Part shown: piece by piece, positions 1-8,677 of the stretch
Layout: each line of letters begins with the position of its first letter
Numbering within the stretch: position 1 is the first letter of the stretch
NCBI RefSeq assembly: GCF_003670115.1
Contig: NZ_QQTY01000001.1
Coordinates: 1,054,001 to 1,118,000, forward strand
Origin: Natronorubrum halophilum
Lineage (GTDB): Archaea > Halobacteriota > Halobacteria > Halobacteriales > Natrialbaceae
Length of the DNA: 64,000 nucleotides
Direction of reading: 5' to 3'
Notes under the pieces: generated by a model
What the model saw: the letters and a program-made list of their open reading frames with translations, nothing else
Databases searched by the model: none
Told to the model about the DNA's origin: nothing
Translations under genes and position numbers: made by a program

Positions 1-344
1 ACGTCCTCGGCGACGTTCGCGAGCAGGTCGAGGACGAACTCGCCGCACTCGAGGGAGACACCCGAGCGGAGCTCACGCGAGACTTACTCGACGCGGCAAG
101 CGACGAGTTCGACGCGGACGACGACGTCAGCGTCTACGGTCGCGACGGCGACGAGGAGCTGATCTCGTCGATCCTCACCGAGTACGACGGCTACGAGTAC
201 GCCGGCGAGTACGATTGTCTCGGCGGCGTCGTCGTCGAGAGCGAACAGTCTCGAGTCCGAGTCAACAACACGTTCGACTCGGTTCTCGAGGACGTCTGGG
301 AAGACAACCTCCGAACGATCAGCAACCAACTCTTCGAGCAATGA
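1..344 (+). CDS. atpE: A-type ATP synthase subunit E, C-terminal part (cut by window start)
   Basis: The reading frame is open from the first bases of the window and stops with TGA at 342-344. The C-terminal ~113 residues are rich in Asp and Glu and end in NQLFEQ. Subunit E forms the peripheral stalk that ties the A1 catalytic head to the membrane sector. The identification rests on the acidic C-terminal domain with a GGVVVES motif typical of this family and on position directly before atpC, atpF, atpA and atpB. The stop overlaps the atpC start (ATGA), so the two are probably translationally coupled. The N-terminal coiled-coil half lies outside the window. Confidence 0.9.
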   Translation, partial: VLGDVREQVEDELAALEGDTRAELTRDLLDAASDEFDADDDVSVYGRDGDEELISSILTEYDGYEYAGEYDCLGGVVVESEQSRVRVNNTFDSVLEDVWEDNLRTISNQLFEQ

Positions 345-1408
345 GTGTAGGTGCCTCGAATCCGGAATACGTGAACGCTCGCGTTCGGTCGCGCCGAGCC
401 TCGCTGTTCGCGGACGAAGACTATCGGAAGCTGATCCGGATGGGGCCGAGCGAGATCGCACGGTTCATGGAGGAGACGGAGTACGAACGCGAGATCAACG
501 CACTCGGCGCACGTTTTTCGGGTGTCGACCTGATCGAGTACGCGCTGAACCAGAATCTCGCAAAGCACTTCCACGACTTGCTCGACTGGTCGAAGGGGCG
601 ACTCTACGACCTCATCTCCCGCTACCTCCGCAAGTTCGACGTCTGGAACCTCAAAACCATCATCCGCGGGATCTACACCGACACCGATGCCGAGGACATT
701 CGGACGGACTTGATCATGGCCGGCGAACTCGAGGAGTCGACGATCGACCGACTGCTCGAGGCCGACGAGATCGAAGACGCGGTCGAGATGCTGAACCGGA
801 CGATCTACTACGACCCCCTCACGAGTGCGTTCGAGGAGTTCGAAGAGACCGGCGCACTCGTCGCCCTCGAGAACGCGCTCGATCGGGAGTTCTACGAGCA
901 CCTGCTCGAGGACATCTCGCGCGGACCGGGAGACGAGCCACAGGAGGGGCCGGAAGCGAAGTACGTCGAGTTCCTCCAGGCCGAAATCGACTTCCGGAAC
1001 GCCCGGAACGCGTTGCGACTCGCCCGCAGCGGTGCCGACCTCGATCCCGCCAGCTACTACATCGAGGGCGGCGTCCTGTTCGACCAGTCGGAACTGAGCC
1101 GACTCGTCGGCGACTACGACGCCCTCGTCGACCACATCGGCGAGAACAGGCGCTACGGTGACCGGCTCTCGGGAGCGATGGATCGGTTGCGCGATGCTGA
1201 CAGCCTTATCCAGTTCGAGCACGCACTAGACGCTGCGTTGCTCGAGTACGCGGATACGCTCTCGAGCATCTACCCGGCCTCCATCTCGGCCGTGCTGTCG
1301 TACATCCTCGCGAAAGAGCGCGAGGTCGAGAACATCCGTGCGATCGCGCGCGGTCGCGAGGTCGGACTTTCCGAAAGCGAGATCGAAGAGGAGCTGGTGA
1401 TCCTATGA
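341..1408 (+). CDS. atpC: A-type ATP synthase subunit C
   Basis: This 355-residue protein is the central-stalk cap (V-type d / A-type C subunit) that couples the rotor ring to the A1 stalk. It is strongly helical, with repeated features such as the RLYDLISRYLRKFD segment and three comparable helical lobes expected for the family; the length is normal. The ATG at 341 is preferred because it overlaps the atpE stop and lies in the ATP synthase gene order. Its end overlaps the atpF start by ATGA. An open frame continues upstream, but it would run inside atpE. Confidence 0.94.
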   Translation: MSVGASNPEYVNARVRSRRASLFADEDYRKLIRMGPSEIARFMEETEYEREINALGARFSGVDLIEYALNQNLAKHFHDLLDWSKGRLYDLISRYLRKFDVWNLKTIIRGIYTDTDAEDIRTDLIMAGELEESTIDRLLEADEIEDAVEMLNRTIYYDPLTSAFEEFEETGALVALENALDREFYEHLLEDISRGPGDEPQEGPEAKYVEFLQAEIDFRNARNALRLARSGADLDPASYYIEGGVLFDQSELSRLVGDYDALVDHIGENRRYGDRLSGAMDRLRDADSLIQFEHALDAALLEYADTLSSIYPASISAVLSYILAKEREVENIRAIARGREVGLSESEIEEELVIL

Positions 1409-1740
1409 GTCAGGAAATCGCAGTCATCGGCAGTCCGGAGTTCACCACTGGCTTCCGACTCGCGGGAGTCCGCCGATCCGAGAACGTCCCGGACGACGAG
1501 AAAGACGCGCAACTGGACAACGCGGTCACCGACGTGCTCGACGACGAGGGCGTCGGTATCGTCGTCATGCACGACGACGACCTCGAGTATCTGTCGCGGA
1601 AGGTGCGCCAGAACGTCGAGACGAGCGTCGAACCGGTCGTCGTCACCATCGGCAGCGGAACGGGTGGAGGCGGACTGCGCGATCAGATCAAGCGTGCGAT
1701 CGGTATCGACCTGATGGACGAGGACGAACAAGCAAACTAA
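1405..1740 (+). CDS. atpF: A-type ATP synthase subunit F
   Basis: This 111-residue protein matches the small central-stalk F subunit in size and fold pattern. It starts with an IAVIGSPEFTTGFRLAGV strand-loop-helix, as in the Rossmann-like F subunits, and ends in a helical tail (IGIDLMDEDEQAN). Subunit F contacts the rotor shaft and modulates ATPase activity. The start overlaps the atpC stop and atpA begins three bases after its stop, so it is inside the atp operon. Confidence 0.94.
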   Translation: MSQEIAVIGSPEFTTGFRLAGVRRSENVPDDEKDAQLDNAVTDVLDDEGVGIVVMHDDDLEYLSRKVRQNVETSVEPVVVTIGSGTGGGGLRDQIKRAIGIDLMDEDEQAN

Positions 1741-1743
1741 ACT

Positions 1744-3507
1744 ATGAGCCAGGCAGAAGACACCCAGACCGTCGACGAAGACGGTGTAATCGAAAGCGTG
1801 AGCGGTCCAGTCGTGACCGCCGCGGACCTCGACGCCCGGATGAACGACGTCGTCTACGTCGGCGACGAAGGGCTGATGGGCGAGGTCATCGAGATTGAAG
1901 GCAACCTGACCACGATTCAGGTCTACGAAGAAACCTCCGGCGTCGGCCCGGGCGAACCCGTCGAGAACACGGGCGAGCCACTTTCCGTCGACCTCGGACC
2001 GGGCGTGCTGGACGCCATCTACGACGGTGTCCAGCGCCCGCTCGACGTTCTCGAGGAGAAGATGGGAACGGCGTTCCTCGACCGCGGGGTCGACGCCCCC
2101 GGAATCGACTTCGAGACGGAGTGGGAGTTCACCCCGACCGTCGAGGTCGGCGACGCAGTTGAACCCGGCGACGTCGTCGGTGAAGTTCCCGAGACCGAGA
2201 GCATCACCCACCGCGTGATGGTCCCGCCGGACTACGAAGGTGGCGAGGTGACGTCGACCGAGAGCGGATCGTTCACGGTCGACGAAGCCGTCGTCGAACT
2301 CTCCTCCGGAGAGACCGTTACGATGCACCAGGAGTGGCCCGTCCGCGAGGCCCGTCCCGCGGAAACGAAGGAAACGCCGACGATCCCGCTCGTGTCGGGA
2401 CAGCGCATTCTCGACGGTCTCTTCCCCATCGCGAAAGGCGGGACGGCCGCGATTCCCGGTCCGTTCGGCTCCGGGAAGACGGTCACCCAGCACCAACTCG
2501 CCAAGTGGGCCGACGCGGACATCGTCGTCTACGTCGGCTGTGGCGAGCGCGGTAACGAGATGACCGAGGTTATCGAGGACTTCCCGGAACTGGAAGACCC
2601 CCAGACGGGCAAGCCGCTCATGTCCCGGACCTGCCTCATCGCGAACACGTCCAACATGCCCGTCGCAGCCCGCGAATCCTGCATTTACACGGGGATCACC
2701 ATCGCGGAGTACTTCCGCGACATGGGCTACGACGTCGCGCTGATGGCCGACTCCACCTCCCGGTGGGCCGAAGCCATGCGCGAGATCTCGAGTCGACTCG
2801 AGGAGATGCCCGGCGAGGAGGGGTATCCCGCATACCTGGCCGCGTCGCTCTCGGAGTTCTACGAGCGCGCCGGCAAGTTCCAGTTGCTCAACGGCGACGA
2901 GGGATCGGTGACGGCGATCGGTGCCGTTTCGCCGCCCGGCGGCGACTTCTCGGAACCCGTCACGCAGAACACCCTGCGCATCGTCAAGACGTTCTGGGCG
3001 CTGGACGCCGACCTCGCTGAGCGTCGGCACTTCCCCTCGATCAACTGGAACGAGTCGTACTCGCTGTATCGACAGCAACTCGACCCCTGGTTCCGCGACA
3101 ACGTCGCGGAGGACTGGCCGGAGGTTCGCCAGTGGGCGGTCGACGTCCTCGACGAGGAGGCCGAGCTCCAAGAGATCGTCCAGCTCGTCGGTAAGGACGC
3201 CCTGCCGGAAGACCAGCAGCTGACCCTCGAGGTCGCACGCTACCTGCGTGAAGCCTGGCTCCAGCAGAACGCGTTCCACGACGTCGACACCTACTGCGAT
3301 CCGAAGAAGACCTACCGGATGCTGCTGGCGATCAAGACGTTCAACGACGAGGCCTTCGATGCGCTCGAGGCCGGCGTCCCGGTCGAAGAGATCAACGATG
3401 TCGACGCCACCCCGCGGCTCAACCGGATGGCCACCGCCGAGGAGTGGAACGAGTTCATCGACGAACTCGAGTCCGACCTCGAAGAACAGATTCGGAGTCT
3501 GTACTAA
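1744..3507 (+). CDS. atpA: A-type ATP synthase catalytic subunit A
   Basis: This 587-residue protein is the nucleotide-hydrolysing/synthesising subunit of the A1 head. Its domain order is an N-terminal beta-barrel, the non-homologous insertion typical of A subunits (about residues 110-190), and a RecA-like core with Walker A GPFGSGKT near residue 240. The core also carries the [20 protein letters not shown] signature and the ERAGKF element, followed by the helical C-terminal domain. No intein is present; the Walker A region is uninterrupted. The length is normal for archaea, and atpB follows two bases after its stop. Confidence 0.97.
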   Translation: MSQAEDTQTVDEDGVIESVSGPVVTAADLDARMNDVVYVGDEGLMGEVIEIEGNLTTIQVYEETSGVGPGEPVENTGEPLSVDLGPGVLDAIYDGVQRPLDVLEEKMGTAFLDRGVDAPGIDFETEWEFTPTVEVGDAVEPGDVVGEVPETESITHRVMVPPDYEGGEVTSTESGSFTVDEAVVELSSGETVTMHQEWPVREARPAETKETPTIPLVSGQRILDGLFPIAKGGTAAIPGPFGSGKTVTQHQLAKWADADIVVYVGCGERGNEMTEVIEDFPELEDPQTGKPLMSRTCLIANTSNMPVAARESCIYTGITIAEYFRDMGYDVALMADSTSRWAEAMREISSRLEEMPGEEGYPAYLAASLSEFYERAGKFQLLNGDEGSVTAIGAVSPPGGDFSEPVTQNTLRIVKTFWALDADLAERRHFPSINWNESYSLYRQQLDPWFRDNVAEDWPEVRQWAVDVLDEEAELQEIVQLVGKDALPEDQQLTLEVARYLREAWLQQNAFHDVDTYCDPKKTYRMLLAIKTFNDEAFDALEAGVPVEEINDVDATPRLNRMATAEEWNEFIDELESDLEEQIRSLY

Positions 3508-3509
3508 CC

Positions 3510-4928
3510 ATGAAAGAGTACCAAACAATCACGGAAATCAGCGGTCCGCTGGTGTTCGCCGAAGTCGACGAACCCGTCGGCTACGACGAGATCGTCGAGA
3601 TCGAAACCGACGACGGACGAACGCTGCGCGGACAGGTACTGGAATCGAGCAAAGGGGTCGTCGCGATCCAGGTGTTCGAAGGGACGGGCGGTATCGACCG
3701 CAACGCCTCCGTCCGATTCCTGGGCGAGACCATGAAGATGCCCGTCACCGAGGACCTCCTCGGACGGGTGCTCGACGGCTCCGGCCAGCCGATCGACGGC
3801 GGTCCCGAGATCGTCCCCGAATCGCGCGAGGATATCGTCGGCGAGGCGATCAACCCCTACTCCCGGGAGTATCCCGAGGAGTTCATCCAGACCGGCGTCT
3901 CCGGCATCGACGGCATGAACACGCTCGTTCGTGGCCAGAAGCTGCCGATCTTCTCCGGGTCCGGACTGCCTCACAACGACCTCGCGCTCCAGATCGCCCG
4001 TCAGGCGTCGGTGCCCGAGGAAGAGGAAGGCGACGACGACGAGGGTTCGGAGTTCGCGGTCATCTTCGGTGCGATGGGAATTACCGCCGAGGAAGCAAAC
4101 GAGTTCATGGACGACTTCGAGCGCACCGGCGCGCTCGAGCGATCGGTCGTGTTCATGAACCTCGCGGACGACCCCGCAGTCGAGCGGACGGTCACGCCGC
4201 GACTCGCGCTGACGACGGCGGAATACCTCGCCTTCGAGAAGGACTACCACGTGCTCGTCATCCTCACCGACATCACGAACTACTGCGAGGCGCTTCGTGA
4301 GATCGGTGCCGCGCGTGAGGAGGTTCCGGGCCGGCGTGGCTACCCCGGATACATGTACACCGACCTGGCACAGCTCTACGAGCGTGCCGGTCGAATCGAG
4401 GGCAAGGAGGGGTCGGTCACGCAGATCCCGATCCTCACGATGCCCGGCGACGACGACACCCACCCGATTCCGGACCTGACCGGCTACATTACCGAAGGCC
4501 AGATCGTGATGGATCGGGACTTAAACAGCCAGGGTATCGAGCCGCCGATCAACGTCCTGCCGTCGCTATCCCGACTGATGGACGACGGTATCGGCGAGGG
4601 GCTGACCCGCGGCGACCACGCCGACGTCTCCGACCAGATGTACGCCGCCTACGCGGAGGGTGAGGACCTTCGCGACCTCGTGAACATCGTCGGTCGCGAG
4701 GCGCTGTCCGAACTCGACAACAAGTACCTCGACTTCGCCGACCGGTTCGAGACGGAGTTCGTCCAGCAGGGGTACGACACCAACCGCTCGATCGACGACA
4801 CGATCGAACTCGGCTGGGACCTCCTGTCGGAGCTCCCAAAGGAGTCGCTCAACCGGATCGACGAGGACCTCATCGAGGAGCACTACCGCGAAGACGAAGC
4901 CGAAGCCGCCGAAGTTTCGGCCGACTGA
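3510..4928 (+). CDS. atpB: A-type ATP synthase regulatory subunit B
   Basis: This 472-residue protein is the non-catalytic nucleotide-binding subunit that alternates with AtpA in the A1 hexamer. It begins [16 protein letters not shown] and has a degenerate P-loop region ([11 protein letters not shown]) where AtpA has a true Walker A, which is diagnostic of the B subunit. It also has the [21 protein letters not shown] signature. The ATG at 3510, two bases after the atpA stop, is chosen over an upstream in-frame start inside atpA. The sequence after residue 460 is a short acidic tail. Confidence 0.96.
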   Translation: MKEYQTITEISGPLVFAEVDEPVGYDEIVEIETDDGRTLRGQVLESSKGVVAIQVFEGTGGIDRNASVRFLGETMKMPVTEDLLGRVLDGSGQPIDGGPEIVPESREDIVGEAINPYSREYPEEFIQTGVSGIDGMNTLVRGQKLPIFSGSGLPHNDLALQIARQASVPEEEEGDDDEGSEFAVIFGAMGITAEEANEFMDDFERTGALERSVVFMNLADDPAVERTVTPRLALTTAEYLAFEKDYHVLVILTDITNYCEALREIGAAREEVPGRRGYPGYMYTDLAQLYERAGRIEGKEGSVTQIPILTMPGDDDTHPIPDLTGYITEGQIVMDRDLNSQGIEPPINVLPSLSRLMDDGIGEGLTRGDHADVSDQMYAAYAEGEDLRDLVNIVGREALSELDNKYLDFADRFETEFVQQGYDTNRSIDDTIELGWDLLSELPKESLNRIDEDLIEEHYREDEAEAAEVSAD

Positions 4929-5293
4929 TCGTCGCGGTTTCGTTTTGCCGTTCCGTTTCCCTCGATCCACACTCCGAACAGCCGATCGGCCGTCTCGAGT
5001 GGATACGGTGGGCCGGGATCTCCGCGGACGGCCTCGTTGCGTTCACTCGAGCGAACCTCGCGGGCTACAAAGCCGTCCGCCGGATCGAATTCTCGAGGAA
5101 CCGCCGACGACCGCGACCGACGAGATCCAGAAGTACGAACTCCGACGGGAAGAGTGGGACGGCGAAGGACGGACGGTCGACCAGGGACGACAGCCGTCAA
5201 GTCGTGAACCGGAGCACGGGTCGCCCGCTTCGAGCGGACGGCCCGCAGCGCCGTCGACGATCAGGACGCTCTTGGTGCCGAGGGTAGGTACCG
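4929..5293. other. Intergenic stretch without a supported gene
   Basis: Right after the atpB stop there is a T-rich run on the plus strand (about 4938-4960, with TTTCGTTTTG and CCGTTTCCC) that could act as the U-rich terminator of the atp operon. The remaining ~330 bases have open frames in several phases, but none shows an acidic composition, a credible start or recognisable motifs. I see no RNA gene here. Confidence 0.4.
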
Positions 5294-5554
5294 CTACTTA
5301 TCGTAGCGGTCGGCGTCGTTCGGACGCGTCCCCCATCCCGATTCCCTTCCCTGGTCGTCAGGGTCGGTCCCCGCCGCGTCCGCACTCGAGTTCGACCGCG
5401 GTTCGCCCCGTCCACCGCGTTCTTTGGCGAGTTGCTCCGCGTCCGAACGATCGACGACCGTCGGATTCGACGTCTCGTTGTCGATCGCGAGCCACAACAC
5501 GAGCGGAACCACGATGGCGAGGAGAACGACGAGGAGAAAGGCGATGGCGAACAT
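5294..5554 (-). CDS. Small single-span membrane protein, unknown function
   Basis: This 86-residue product begins with one hydrophobic helix (residues 2-23, with AFLLVVLLAIVVPLVLW) followed by a hydrophilic acidic and Ser/Gly-rich tail ending in NDADRYDK. It is likely an N-terminally anchored membrane protein of unknown role. It lies between atpB and atpD on the opposite strand, so it is not part of the atp transcript. Support comes from the clean split into a membrane segment and an acidic tail, which is typical of small haloarchaeal proteins. I do not recognise a named family. Confidence 0.6.
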   Translation of the reverse strand: MFAIAFLLVVLLAIVVPLVLWLAIDNETSNPTVVDRSDAEQLAKERGGRGEPRSNSSADAAGTDPDDQGRESGWGTRPNDADRYDK

Positions 5555-5616
5555 GGGTACGTTGTCGCTCGAGTTCCAGACACAAAGAATTTATCGAATG
5601 ACAGGAATCAGAACGT

Positions 5617-5820
5617 ATGAAGGACGAAAATCAGGGCTGTCCCAAGTGTGACCACACGGAGACCGAAATCGACGAAATTTCGACGACCGGAACCGGTCTC
5701 TCGAAGTTTTTCGACATCCAGAATCGAAGGTTCATGGTGATTAGTTGTACGAACTGCGGCTACTCCGAACTCTACCGTGGCCAATCGTCGGGAGAGATGG
5801 TCGACCTCTTCCTCGGGTAA
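5617..5820 (+). CDS. Zinc-ribbon protein, nucleic-acid-binding type
   Basis: This 67-residue protein is built around two CxxC knuckles, CPKCDHTE near the N-terminus and CTNCGYSELY in the second half, separated by about 37 residues. It matches the small family of Zn-ribbon proteins annotated as putative nucleic-acid-binding (COG3478-like). The GYSELY element after the second knuckle is characteristic. An A/T-rich TATA-like sequence (AATTTATC, about 5588-5595) sits about 25 bases before the ATG, which suggests a leaderless or nearly leaderless transcript. The cellular role is unknown. Confidence 0.82.
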   Translation: MKDENQGCPKCDHTETEIDEISTTGTGLSKFFDIQNRRFMVISCTNCGYSELYRGQSSGEMVDLFLG

Positions 5821-5857
5821 ACCCGTACTCGAGGAGTCCGTCAACGGCGGCGGCCAA

Positions 5858-5896
5858 AACTGTAAACAGTTATCCGACTGGGGGCGTAATCCCCCC
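5858..5896 (+). promoter_or_regulatory. Inverted repeat and G/C hairpin upstream of atpD
   Basis: AACTGT and ACAGTT arms (5858-5863 and 5866-5871) flank an AA centre and overlap a TATA-like TGTAAACA. Directly after it, GGGGG (5880-5884) and CCCCC (5891-5895) can pair around a six-base loop and end just before the atpD ATG at 5902. This is the likely promoter and start region of atpD. A regulatory role is inference. Confidence 0.45.
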
Positions 5897-5901
5897 ACAA
5901 G

Positions 5902-6642
5902 ATGGCCAAGGACGTCAAGCCCACCCGCAAGAACCTGATGGAGATCGAGGATCGCATCGAACTCTCCGAGCGGGGGCACGGGACGCTCGAGAAGAAACGG
6001 GACGGGCTGATCATGGAGTTCATGGACATTCTGGACAAGGCCCAGGACGTTCGCGGCGAACTCTCCCAGGACTACGAGGATGCCCAAAAGAAGATCAACA
6101 TGGCTCGAGCCATGGAAGGCGACGTCGCGGTTCGCGGGGCCGCCGCCGCACTGCAGGAACACCCCGAGATCACCACCGAGTCGAAAAACATCATGGGCGT
6201 CGTCGTCCCGCAGATCGAGTCCTCGCGCGTCTCGAAGCGCCTCGACCAGCGCGGCTACGGGATCATGGGAACCTCCGCGCGCATCGACGAGGCCGCCGAA
6301 GCCTACGAGGACCTCCTCGAGAGTATCATCCTCGCCGCCGAAGTCGAGACGGCGATGAAGAAGATGCTCCGCGAGATCGAGACCACCAAACGGCGCGTCA
6401 ACGCCCTCGAGTTCAAACTCCTCCCCGACCTCTACGAGAATCAGGAGTACATCGAGCAGAAACTCGAGGAACAGGAACGCGAGGAGACCTTCCGCCTGAA
6501 GAAGATCAAGGAGAAGAAAGAAGCCGAGGAGAAAGCGGAACGGGAGGCCGAAGCGGCGGAAGAGGCGACGAAGGAGGAGACGGGTACGGCCGAACCGGAT
6601 ATGGAACAGTCGACTGCGGGCGGCGTTCCGGGCGGCGACTGA
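5902..6642 (+). CDS. atpD: A-type ATP synthase subunit D
   Basis: This 246-residue protein is the central rotor shaft (V-type D / A-type D). It has long antiparallel helices at both ends, the [23 protein letters not shown] start typical of the family and a middle segment with [16 protein letters not shown]. The C-terminal coiled coil is highly charged ([15 protein letters not shown]) and ends in a Glu/Ala-rich tail longer than in non-halophiles. It is separated from atpB by about 970 bases containing two small genes, and it has its own promoter-like region, so it is probably transcribed independently. Confidence 0.95.
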   Translation: MAKDVKPTRKNLMEIEDRIELSERGHGTLEKKRDGLIMEFMDILDKAQDVRGELSQDYEDAQKKINMARAMEGDVAVRGAAAALQEHPEITTESKNIMGVVVPQIESSRVSKRLDQRGYGIMGTSARIDEAAEAYEDLLESIILAAEVETAMKKMLREIETTKRRVNALEFKLLPDLYENQEYIEQKLEEQEREETFRLKKIKEKKEAEEKAEREAEAAEEATKEETGTAEPDMEQSTAGGVPGGD

Positions 6643-6663
6643 TCGCTTTTCACGCTCTCTCAG

Positions 6664-7056
6664 ATGGCCTGTTCAGTTTGTAACGAACCGACGATCGCGT
6701 TTTCTATTCCCGAGGAGTACCGCGAATACGCACCGGAACAGTCACCGGCGGCGACGTGCTGTACGCGCTGTCTCACCGTCGAACCGGCGGACGGTGAGGT
6801 GCTCGAGGAGCCCGATTTCACGCGCGTGAGTAACGCGTTTCCGACCGGCGAGGCGGCGATTCCGCTCGCGCTCGCGCTGAGTCTGTGTTCGTCGCTCGCG
6901 ACGAACCGGGCGGCGATCGAGGAGCTACTCGAGGCCGTCGAACGCGCGGGCACGGACCCGTTACTGGTTCTGGATCGGCTGCTCGACGATCCCGAGATCG
7001 AGCCGCGGATCGATCTCGAACGACGACGACATCAACTCGAGCAGTTTCTGTACTAA
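6664..7056 (+). CDS. DUF6276-type haloarchaeal protein
   Basis: This 130-residue protein has an N-terminal CSVC pair and a CCTRC pair about 30 residues later, a likely zinc-binding ribbon. A helical domain with FPTGEAAIPLALALSLCSSLA follows, then a C-terminal helix ending in LEQFLY. I recognise it as the haloarchaeal DUF6276 family, of unknown function. It starts 21 bases after the atpD stop on the same strand and may be co-transcribed with it. Confidence 0.8.
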   Translation: MACSVCNEPTIAFSIPEEYREYAPEQSPAATCCTRCLTVEPADGEVLEEPDFTRVSNAFPTGEAAIPLALALSLCSSLATNRAAIEELLEAVERAGTDPLLVLDRLLDDPEIEPRIDLERRRHQLEQFLY

Positions 7057-7132
7057 ACCGGGGGTACTCTCGGGGGGCTCCGCACGGATCCGGAGACGGG
7101 TGTCTCGTCGACGGAGTTTCCGAAGTACGGAG

Positions 7133-7237
7133 TCACACGGTATCGTCGTTTCTCCACCCGTAGTAGTGGAGGATTTCCATCACAATGACGCCGATCACGA
7201 GGAATATCGTTCCGATTGCAGCGGCGGTGAGGGCCAT
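7133..7237 (-). CDS. 34-residue leaderless small membrane protein
   Basis: The peptide starts MALTAAAIGTIF and continues with one hydrophobic helix through about residue 20, then a short polar tail (HYYGWRNDDTV). A TATA-like box lies on the same strand at 7263-7268, about 26 bases before the ATG, the spacing expected for a leaderless haloarchaeal transcript. There is no overlap with other genes. The family is not known to me; the promoter spacing and membrane-peptide composition are the support. It would be missed by any gene caller with a 60-residue cutoff. Confidence 0.6.
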   Translation of the reverse strand: MALTAAAIGTIFLVIGVIVMEILHYYGWRNDDTV

Positions 7238-7262
7238 AGGTGAATAGTGTCGGACGGAGACC

Positions 7263-7268
7263 ATAAAT
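7263..7268 (-). promoter_or_regulatory. TATA-like box for the 34-residue membrane peptide
   Basis: The minus strand reads TTTATG within ACCATTTATGG, centred about 28 bases upstream of the ATG at 7237. With the usual archaeal TATA-to-start distance of 25-27 bases, transcription would begin at or next to the start codon. Confidence 0.5.
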
Positions 7269-7318
7269 GGTTCTGGTGAGGTATCGTTTGCGAGTAGCCG
7301 CCGGAGAACGAGTAGCGG

Positions 7319-7717
7319 TTACTTGCCGGTCGGCGTTACGTTGTCGCTGACCGCCTGTTTCACCTGCAACGCGGCGCTCGCGGCCAGTCCGCGCGCGACC
7401 TCGTCGCGTTCGTCGGCGGTGATAACTTCCTCGGCGGCCGCGACCTCCTCCAGGTCGGGCGTGAAGCCGGCGCTGACGGCGTGACCGATCGGCGGTCGAA
7501 CGGCGACGGTGACCTGCGGGCCGGTGAGGCCACTCGAGATGTCGGAGTCGACGATGTACTCGTCGGGGAGGAACTCGCGCGTCTGGGCGGCGATCCGCGA
7601 GACGTCACGGTGGAGCAATCGCTTCTGTGCCCTCGAGAGTTCCGGAACGTCCGCCGCGGCGCGCTGACCAGCACCCGTTTCTCCCGGCAGCCCTGCGTAC
7701 GGCGTATTTCCGTTCAT
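7319..7717 (-). CDS. DUF5811-type haloarchaeal protein
   Basis: This 132-residue protein starts MNGNTPYAGLPGETGAGQR, a start typical of the haloarchaeal DUF5811 family, and contains QVTVAVRPPIGHAVSAGFTP in the middle. It has no membrane segment and no obvious catalytic motif. The ATG at 7717 is chosen because this family begins there; nine more residues upstream are possible but lack support. It faces the 34-residue peptide gene and has the arginine decarboxylase gene upstream on the same strand. Confidence 0.8.
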   Translation of the reverse strand: MNGNTPYAGLPGETGAGQRAAADVPELSRAQKRLLHRDVSRIAAQTREFLPDEYIVDSDISSGLTGPQVTVAVRPPIGHAVSAGFTPDLEEVAAAEEVITADERDEVARGLAASAALQVKQAVSDNVTPTGK

Positions 7718-7777
7718 GAGAAGTGTGTACCGGTAGCAATGCACTGACGGGTCAAAAGGATTCGCCTTCGGACAATC

Positions 7778-8257
7778 TCAACAGATCGGCTCGCTCTCGC
7801 CGTAGACCGCGAGTACGAGCGCCGTCGTGTGCGTCCCCGATTCGGCCCGCTGGCTCTCGACGGCGATCCGCGGCTCGGTGAACTCCCAGTCTCGAAGTTC
7901 CTGGCCGGCCTGCAGCCCCTCGCGAACGCGTCGTTCGACGTCTGCGCGGTCCGTCTCGCCCGACGTCTCGTAGAACAGTCCCGGACCGTCGTCCGCCGAC
8001 TGGGACCACGCGAGGGCAGCGCTGACGCGTCCCGGTCCGGTGGCGGTGGCTCGAGCCTCGACGACGGTCAGGCGCTCGCCCGCGGGGCCGAGGTCGGGGG
8101 CGGTGCCGACGGCCTCGACCATCGTGTCCGCCGGAATCACGGAGGAGACCGAGACGAGGTTGTAGTTCTCGATGCCGGCGTCGGCGAGCGCGGCGTCGTA
8201 GGAGGACATCGCCGTGGGTCCGAACGCGGTCCCCCAGACGACTCGAATCGTGCTCAT
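7778..8257 (-). CDS. Pyruvoyl-dependent arginine decarboxylase
   Basis: This 159-residue proenzyme is of the PvlArgDC family. It decarboxylates arginine to agmatine, which in archaea feeds polyamine synthesis and agmatidine formation on tRNA-Ile. The self-processing site is visible as NLVSVSSVIP, with cleavage expected between Ser38 and Ser39 to leave an N-terminal pyruvoyl group on the beta chain. GTAFGPTAMSSYDAAL at the N-terminus also fits. The ATG at 8257 gives the family's usual length; a much longer frame upstream is Arg-rich and improbable. A weak TATA-like CCTTACG lies about 26-31 bases upstream. Confidence 0.88.
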   Translation of the reverse strand: MSTIRVVWGTAFGPTAMSSYDAALADAGIENYNLVSVSSVIPADTMVEAVGTAPDLGPAGERLTVVEARATATGPGRVSAALAWSQSADDGPGLFYETSGETDRADVERRVREGLQAGQELRDWEFTEPRIAVESQRAESGTHTTALVLAVYGESEPIC

Positions 8258-8440
8258 AGTCGGATTCGGGGACCGAGGGCGTAAGGGCTTGCGATCCACG
8301 ACCGAGCCTGTCGTCTCGAGAATCCGTTCAGTGGCCGCGAGCGACGCCTGAAGAACTGAAGGCGGCGGCGAGCCGGGGGAGGGCAGGCAAGTGCACCGAA
8401 ATTCGCCGCGAGCGCAGCGAGCGGGCCGACGACTGACGTG
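8258..8440. other. Non-coding stretch leading into the hairpin cluster
   Basis: Together with the hairpin cluster, about 420 bases separate the arginine decarboxylase start from the PAN stop. This part contains the decarboxylase promoter and a CGCGAGCGCAGCGAGCG repeat-like string (about 8407-8423). Open frames here are Arg/Ser-rich and unconvincing. Confidence 0.4.
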
Positions 8441-8637
8441 GAGAGCGCGGCGCCACGCGCCGCGCATAGGCGAACGGCGACGCCGTGAGCCGAGGTCCCG
8501 AAGGGACCGAAACGGAAGGAGGGGGCTTTTCATCGAAGCGAAGCGGGATCGAAGATCCCGCGAGGTCCGAGAGAGCGTTGCTCTCTCGAGATTTTGCCGA
8601 GGGACGTTGCGCTGCGCGGCGAAGCCGCCAGCGCAAC
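8441..8637. repeat. Cluster of six consecutive hairpins (dispersed palindromic element, copy 1)
   Basis: Six perfect or near-perfect inverted repeats follow one another. Their arms are 8445-8452/8458-8465 (GCGCGGCG), 8474-8479/8481-8486 (ACGGCG), 8494-8499/8503-8508 (GGTCCC, loop GAA), 8543-8550/8554-8561 (GCGGGATC, loop GAA), 8568-8576/8580-8588 (CGAGAGAGC, loop GTT) and 8606-8614/8629-8637 (GTTGCGCTG), which encloses GCGGC-GAA-GCCGC. No credible gene overlaps. The first ~50 bases recur in inverted orientation at 35502-35550. The element sits between convergently and divergently read housekeeping genes, downstream of pan. Confidence 0.7.
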
Positions 8638-8677
8638 AGACCGCAGCGCAAAAGTTCGCAGCGTAAAACTTCGTTGG

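Noticed and set aside
1270-3528. Very long minus-strand frame opposite atpF/atpA
   Set aside because: It mirrors the high-GC coding strand of the atp genes; its composition is atypical and it lies entirely within well-identified genes.
4945-5601. Long plus-strand frame after atpB
   Set aside because: Arg/Ser/Pro-rich composition, no family features, and it overlaps the better supported small membrane protein on the minus strand.
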